Assembly: GCA_012295275.1 (NCBI GenBank)
Contig: CM022672.1
Location: 18,497,394 to 18,509,893 of the forward strand
Length of the DNA stretch: 12,500 nucleotides
Reading direction: 5' to 3'
Origin: Chrysomallon squamiferum
Taxonomy: Eukaryota; Mollusca; Gastropoda; Neomphalida; Peltospiridae
The notes beneath the pieces were generated by a model. It had not been told where the DNA came from, searched no databases, and saw nothing but the letters and a program-made list of their open reading frames with translations. Numbering within the stretch: position 1 is the first letter of the stretch; every line of letters starts with the position of its first letter. Positions 8,597 to 12,500 of the stretch are shown here, in pieces. Position numbers and translations under genes: made by a program.

Positions 8597-8867
8597 AGCT
8601 GTCGTAGTAGTTGTTGTTGCTGTTTTTCTTTGTTCTTGCTGTCTTTCTTATTTGTTGTTATTCGATATTTTTGACATTTTTTAAAAAAAAAAAAAAAAAA
8701 ATTTTTTTTGTTGTTATTTGTTCCTAGTAATTAAATATAAAATGTTTAATTCGAAAAATATTTGTCGTGTGGTCTGTAATTTTATCATAAACAACAACAA
8801 ACATAACAGACACCACCACATCAACGATAACAACAACAACAACAGCAACAAACCACAAACGACTGCT
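8597..8867. repeat. MITE-like segment with imperfect inverted termini
   Basis: AGCTGTCGT at 8597-8605 faces ACGACTGCT at 8859-8867 (8 of 9 pairs). The pairing extends inward as GTT-rich sequence (to 8622, ending TTGTTGCTG) against CAA-rich sequence (from 8843, CAGCAACAA), about 70% complementary over 25 bp. The centre is AT-rich and holds an A19T8 palindrome at 8683-8709. The size (about 271 bp), non-coding content and AT-rich core resemble a miniature inverted-repeat element. No target-site duplication is clear, and GTT/CAA bias explains part of the complementarity. Confidence 0.3.
8683..8709. repeat. A19T8 homopolymer palindrome
   Basis: A run of 19 A is followed directly by 8 T, preceded by six T, so the core can form an A/T hairpin. 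Confidence 0.9.
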
Positions 8868-9270
8868 AGGTAGATTTCGAACTCTTGGTATGTTTTCTTC
8901 ATTATACTGTTAACTGAGTGATTTAACACAAAGCGAGAAAAACACTTTATTTAACAGACTAACTATTCAGAACTAACAGGTAACGGAGAGCCCGTGTAAT
9001 GTAATTAATCGGTACATCTTTCCAGTCGTTTGATAACCAGATAACGAAGTCGGTGTAGAGTGGTAATCTACGACAGTTCTAAACATAGACGTAGATGATG
9101 ATGATGATGATAGCCGCTGTGATGACGGCGATGTATGGGTGTTTACTGGACTCGTATCAGGTCTGGTGAGTTTGGCGGAATATTTATTTATCTCCCGACA
9201 ATGTTTTATTACAAAATAACACAAAGTCGAAAGAAGTCTGTAGCAGGGATATTTAATACAAAATGGGAAT
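8868..9270. other. More GC-rich unique segment, open on both strands
   Basis: CpG content rises at 8980-9175. On the minus strand an ATG at 9290 opens 105 codons to TAG at 8973. It starts in a CA repeat and includes a Ser run coded by the (GAT)n at 9094-9112. On the + strand 9067-9219 is open for 50 codons without an ATG, and TCTG|GTGAGT (GT at 9166-9167) is a good donor. Upstream of that donor a run of in-frame ATGs from the GAT repeat starts a short hydrophobic peptide (MIAAVMTAMYGCLL), which could mimic a signal peptide. The opposing frames cannot both be real, and none matches a family I know. Confidence 0.25.
9094..9112 (+). repeat. (GAT)n short microsatellite
   Basis: Six GAT units. 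They code Asp, Met or stop on the + strand and Ser/Ile/His on the minus strand depending on frame. Confidence 0.9.
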
Positions 9271-9369
9271 GAACACACACACTCGCACATTCACACACAC
9301 ACACACACACGCATATACACATATGTACATACACATACAAATAAACACTCACATGCACGTACACATACC
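9271..9369 (+). repeat. (CA)n and CA/TA-derived microsatellite
   Basis: (AC)n cores at about 9272-9284 and 9292-9310 are followed by degenerate CATACACATATG/ACATACAC sequence to about 9369. Confidence 0.9.
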
Positions 9370-9805
9370 AGTACGTCTACTAGATAAGAGTAGTTTTAAT
9401 TGTTTTGCTTATTTTTCATTTATGTAGCTAAAGTGTTTTGTGAATCTAGGTTTTACTCTTTTTTGCTTTTTTTTTTTTTTTTTATCAAATAAAAAACATT
9501 GGTATCTTATCACTGATTTTAACCTCATCGTTTACAAGACCAGAAAAAAAATAAGTTTTTTTTTTTCTTTTTTTGCTTTTCTTTTTCTTTTTCATTTTCA
9601 TTCATTCTATATATATATAGACGTTCAGTCATTTTACAGCAGAATTTGGCTACATAAAACGGTCTGAATTAGCTGTTGTGAAAACTGTCGAATTCAAAAT
9701 GACCTCTTCAGAAAATTACAAGAACAATGACAACTAAATAAAACAAAACAACATAAAACAAGAATCAAAAATCACCAACAACAACAACAAAAAAAAGAAA
9801 TGTTG
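9370..9805. other. T-rich tracts and AT-rich sequence, no gene
   Basis: T-rich runs lie at about 9451-9483 and 9557-9605, a short TA run at 9609-9619, and CAA units at about 9778-9790 next to an A run. The Phe-rich frame at 9440-9667 follows from the T runs. Confidence 0.6.
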
Positions 9806-9946
9806 TTATCCAATTACACAAAAGACCGAGAGTGGTTGTTGTAGTAAACGCTTTGTCGTGTTAACGTCATTCTTTATCAGTGCGATTCCGCTCATGCGAT
9901 TAGTTTTGAAATCACGTAATGTAGCTCTGGGTGCCTGCCACGTGCA

Positions 9947-10395
9947 GATGTTTATACACTTAGCGCGTGCTGCGAGTGATTAACCAATTACAAAAGAGAG
10001 AGTTATGAAACGGCCCTTTCCATTGGATGATTACAGAGACATTTTTATTGCTATAAAAATGCCTTGTTATTATTCAATTTTTTTTTTTTTTTTTATCTCT
10101 GAGAAAAACTGTCTGACAGCGCGTTCTATGACCAATTAACCAATTACAAAAGAGAGAGTTATGAAACAATTGGATAATTACGGAAACGATTTGCTGTTTT
10201 AAATTGCTAGTTATTATAGTTTTATCAGAAGAAAAAATACTGTTGACATTTTCACGTCTTCGATGTTTATACACACAGCGCGTGCTGAAAACGATTAACC
10301 AGAAATAAAAACGAGTGTTATGAGATGGTTCTTTCTATTGGATAATTATTCTAACGGTTTATTTAAGGACTTGTGTTATTGTTGTTGTTGTTATT
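9947..10395 (+). repeat. Three-copy tandem module, about 157 bp, with opposed CCAAT motifs
   Basis: Copies run about 9947-10102, 10103-10261 and 10262-10395. Bases 9979-10011 are identical to 10135-10167 (33 nt, offset 156). GATGTTTATACAC at 9947 recurs at 10262 (offset 315), and AGCGCGT recurs at 9962, 10118 and 10277. Each copy keeps ATTAACC, a TTATGARA block, and an ATTGGATRATTA block. Copy 2 lacks about 9 nt before ATTGG. CCAAT occurs at 9984, 10132 and 10140, and the opposed ATTGG at 10022, 10169 and 10337; in copy 3 the forward CCAAT has decayed to CCAGA. Copy 1 also has CTATAAAAAT at 10051, a TATA-box-like match. A T17 run (10078-10094) interrupts copy 1. No gene is seen beside it, so a promoter or enhancer role is only an inference from motifs. 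Confidence 0.75.
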
Positions 10396-10487
10396 AAGGC
10401 ACACAATTAAGACATCTATACTAAGATCACAAATGTTATACACGACATTTTACTGAATTATTATAATAATCAATAACTTACAGAACT
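10396..10487. other. AT-rich spacer after the tandem module
   Basis: This joins the third module copy to the GATA array. AACTTACAG (10475-10483) reads on the minus strand as a donor-like CT|GTAAGT without a recognisable exon. Confidence 0.4.
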
Positions 10488-10509
10488 TAGATAGATAGAT
10501 AGATCGATT

Positions 10510-10567
<58 letters not shown>

Positions 10568-10577
10568 AAGACAGATA
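10488..10577 (+). repeat. (GATA)n microsatellite
   Basis: About 80 bp of GATA units with one early interruption (TCGATTG at 10504-10510) and a degenerate end (AGAAAGACAGATA). Confidence 0.97.
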
Positions 10578-10964
10578 TTTCACATACTGAATTATTTTAT
10601 AATGTAGATATCATTTCACAATTCATTCGCTTTTTTTATTGTTACCAGACTTTGTAGCAGATTGTTTACATAATGTTCTGTCAGTCAGAAACTGCACATA
10701 TCGCTTACCTCTATCGCTTTCTATCAAGAACTAATTAATGGGACTCAAAACGTCATCTTATCTTTCTATCTAACATACCAGCAACGTTCAGTATTGGAGA
10801 GTCGGCCCTGGCTCTTAAACTATGTGCTCATGACATGCTTGCTTGAACCTTCAGTGGAAATAAATCATAATATTAATCCATATGTCAGCTATTGACGTCA
10901 TTCCTGTTATTAAAATATGCACTATATGTTTCTTTTCCGCTCTTAGTCAAATTCAATTTTCTGT
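10578..10964. other. Unique stretch with a palindromic CRE, no gene
   Basis: The minus strand has a donor-like AGAG|GTAAGC at about 10703-10710, but no coding frame leads into it. A perfect TGACGTCA lies at 10893-10900. Otherwise nothing is recognised. Confidence 0.45.
10893..10900. promoter_or_regulatory. Second palindromic CRE, TGACGTCA
   Basis: A perfect CREB/ATF consensus in the context GCTATTGACGTCATTCC. Its target transcript, if any, is not visible. Confidence 0.25.
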
Positions 10965-10988
10965 GATATATATATATATATATATATA
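10965..10988 (+). repeat. (TA)n microsatellite
   Basis: About 23 bases of alternating TA between GTGA and CGTATCC. Confidence 0.93.
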
Positions 10989-11517
10989 CGTATCCTTGTT
11001 GGGAAAAAATCCAGACGATCTGAAATACTGGAGGTTATTTTTGGGCTAAATATAATGAGAGAAAAAAAAAGTACAGACTGAACAAAATGAGAAAAATAAT
11101 TATGTAATAAAAAAGAAGACAAAATCCCCCCAAAGCACCAATAAAAAAACACACACTTGCATTTAATATTTAGAATATTGTCTTTGCAAATAAGACTTTA
11201 TTTGGCATTGATTCAAATTTCAGTTTGCAACTGTGTTTCTCAAAAAATTCTGATTCTTTTTTTAACTTTTATTCTTCAAATATATTTAAATGCGTATGTT
11301 TGTGTATGTATATACATATATAATAATTGTTATTAATGTATAAAGAATATCAATACACTAAGTTTCTTTCATTTTTTTCTTCTTTTTTTTTTATACTAGA
11401 CTGCTTTTGAAAGACTAAAAAAGCCCAGTAAAAACATTTTTCTTTTCATGTTGTAGCTGATATATTTGTATAGTATTTTTGCCAAATTAAAATAATTTTT
11501 TTCTCTGTAAATCACTG
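10989..11517. other. AT-rich stretch, no gene
   Basis: A runs (11061-11069), degenerate TATG/TACA dinucleotide sequence (11290-11325) and T-rich tracts (11370-11392, 11490-11502). No supported frame, RNA gene or splice pair. Confidence 0.5.
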
Positions 11518-11690
11518 TTTCAAAACAAGAATGAGGGTAAGAATCCTGCACGCAATTAACGTCTTCATTATTCCATTTAGTATTTCAAAACAGAGATTAG
11601 CACTGGCTTCCTGTATCCAGTAAACCTCCTGATTTATTACTCAGTCTTTCAAAACAGAGACTCTCTATAAATACCTTGCTAAATATTTAC
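11518..11690 (+). repeat. Degenerate tandem repeat, about 65-nt period, three copies
   Basis: TTTCAAAAC starts at 11518, 11583 and 11647, spacing 65 and 64. Copies 1 and 2 align almost without gaps: TCCTG sits at the same offset (27-31) and a TAAC/AAAC plus TC-rich end follows in register. Copies 2 and 3 share TTTCAAAACAGAGA exactly. Copy 3 runs into the poly-A at 11693. A further TTTCAAAAC at 11971 may be an outlying relic. Confidence 0.6.
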
Positions 11691-11692
<2 letters not shown>

Positions 11693-11739
<47 letters not shown>

Positions 11740-11761
11740 GAAAAAAAAAAAAAAAAAAAAA
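11693..11761 (+). repeat. Interrupted poly-A tract (A45-TCG-A21)
   Basis: 45 A, then TCG at 11738-11740, then about 21 A. It could be an expanded homopolymer or the tail of a decayed retroposon. No RNA polymerase III boxes are evident upstream. The poly-Lys frame across it is an artefact. Confidence 0.95.
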
Positions 11762-12500
11762 CGAAACGAAAGAAAATGTTCCTCTGTTTCCAGAAAAAAG
11801 TCTAGAAAAATCAAGAAAATACATTAACATGTTAAGCTATCGCTTGCTACATTTTGAAAACCCGTGCAGTTGAGGATGTTGAGATGACTGCAATTTCACA
11901 ACAGACTCGGAGAAGTGACGTAAAAGGATTTAGCAATAACACAAGAACACACTAACAACGTACATCGACTTTTCAAAACGGCACTTTCTCAGCTTTTAAA
12001 GGTTATTGCTGTCTGTAACTGTCTGACGTAACGGTCGACGTAATGCGAGGGTATCTGGTTTTCAGACGTGTGGGAAAAAATAACGAGAAATCAACGATGT
12101 CAGGCAAACGTTTTTTTATGTACAGTGGTGATTCGAGGCCAAAAAAAGCCACTTCTTTGACTATATGGTGCACGCTTTTAAATAAGCAATAAAGAATCTT
12201 TAATATGCACCTTCTCAGAGAATGTAAAGAAGCACATAACCACGACCTAAGATAAATAATGATGATAAATTAGTTGTGAAATATTTAAAGTGATAGGAAA
12301 TTTGATATTAATTTCAGCATTAATTCTTTTATATCTGATATGTACTATTTTTATTAAAAAATCTAATACCGGCTCTTGGTTGAAAAAAAAAAATTATTAA
12401 CCAATATTTTTGTTTTTATTTATTTATCTTTTTCTACAAATGTACTGGAATAGAATGAAAAATAAAAATGACCACGTTATCAGTTAACGTAACTTTTAAT
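11762..12500. other. Unique sequence with CRE-like motifs, no gene
   Basis: 11880-12110 is CpG-richer, with TGACGTAA at 11916-11923 and 12024-12031 and CGACGTAAT just after the latter. A small inverted repeat (GGTGCA/TGCACC) lies between about 12168 and 12211. From 12180 to the end the sequence is AT-rich with short A and T runs. No frame of interest is seen. Confidence 0.45.
11916..12043 (+). promoter_or_regulatory. Cluster of TGACGTAA-type motifs
   Basis: TGACGTAA occurs at 11916-11923 and 12024-12031, with a third related CGACGTAAT at about 12036-12044. All are in the same orientation as the pair at 1757/1792. They are candidate bZIP (CREB/ATF-class) sites; no promoter or transcript is otherwise evident. 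Confidence 0.25.

Noticed and set aside
10074-10274. 66-codon minus-strand frame inside the tandem module
   Set aside because: It crosses module boundaries and the T17 run, ends in poly-Lys, and is not preserved between module copies.
11676-11873. 65-codon + strand frame with a poly-Lys run
   Set aside because: It is the translation of the A45-TCG-A21 tract plus short AT-rich flanks.

Overview
The window looks like AT-rich, non-coding DNA from an animal. It carries long GA/TC, GATA, ATCC/ATAC, AAT, TAAA and CA microsatellites, long A and T homopolymers and several degenerate minisatellites. It has no dense open reading frames, no operon-like packing and no bacterial ribosome-binding sites. 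This texture is typical of a large lophotrochozoan genome, and a cephalopod mollusc such as an octopus is my best guess. That assignment is inference from texture only; no gene I can name confirms it.

No protein-coding gene, tRNA, rRNA or transposase can be identified. Most reading frames over 60 codons are read through simple repeats or pyrimidine tracts, giving poly-Phe/Leu, Ser-Leu, Tyr or Lys runs. The few frames in complex sequence (1-109 +, 1887-2042 +, 2401-2565 +, 3352-3651 -, 7682-7894 +, 8973-9290 -) match no family I recognise. Each is about as long as chance allows in a window this size.

Layout: 1-1400 is AT-rich intergenic or intronic sequence with purine and pyrimidine tracts. 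At 1412-2207 two long (AG)n arrays flank a complex segment with two TGACGTAA motifs. 2208-2740 is more GC-balanced. 2745-3795 is pyrimidine-rich with one 99-codon antisense frame. 3933-5220 holds a hairpin, two degenerate minisatellites of about 30 and 24 nt period, and AAATA/AAAG microsatellites. 5226-6510 is unique sequence broken by a TAAA/AAAC array. 6511-7162 is microsatellite-rich and ends in a (TC)n-(TA)n junction. 7163-7930 is the best candidate for functional sequence. It is CpG-enriched and has an acceptor-like AG and a near-perfect GAG|GTAAGT donor, so it may be a 5' untranslated exon with the start of an intron on the + strand. 8597-8867 is bounded by imperfect inverted repeats around an A/T palindrome. 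9947-10395 is a three-copy tandem module of about 157 bp with opposed CCAAT motifs. 11518-11690 is a three-copy repeat of about 65 nt, followed by a long interrupted poly-A. The rest is unremarkable AT-rich sequence with scattered CRE-like motifs.

There is no evidence for a new biological system here. The items most worth a second look are the 7163-7930 exon/promoter candidate, the CCAAT tandem module and the frame-preserving minisatellites.
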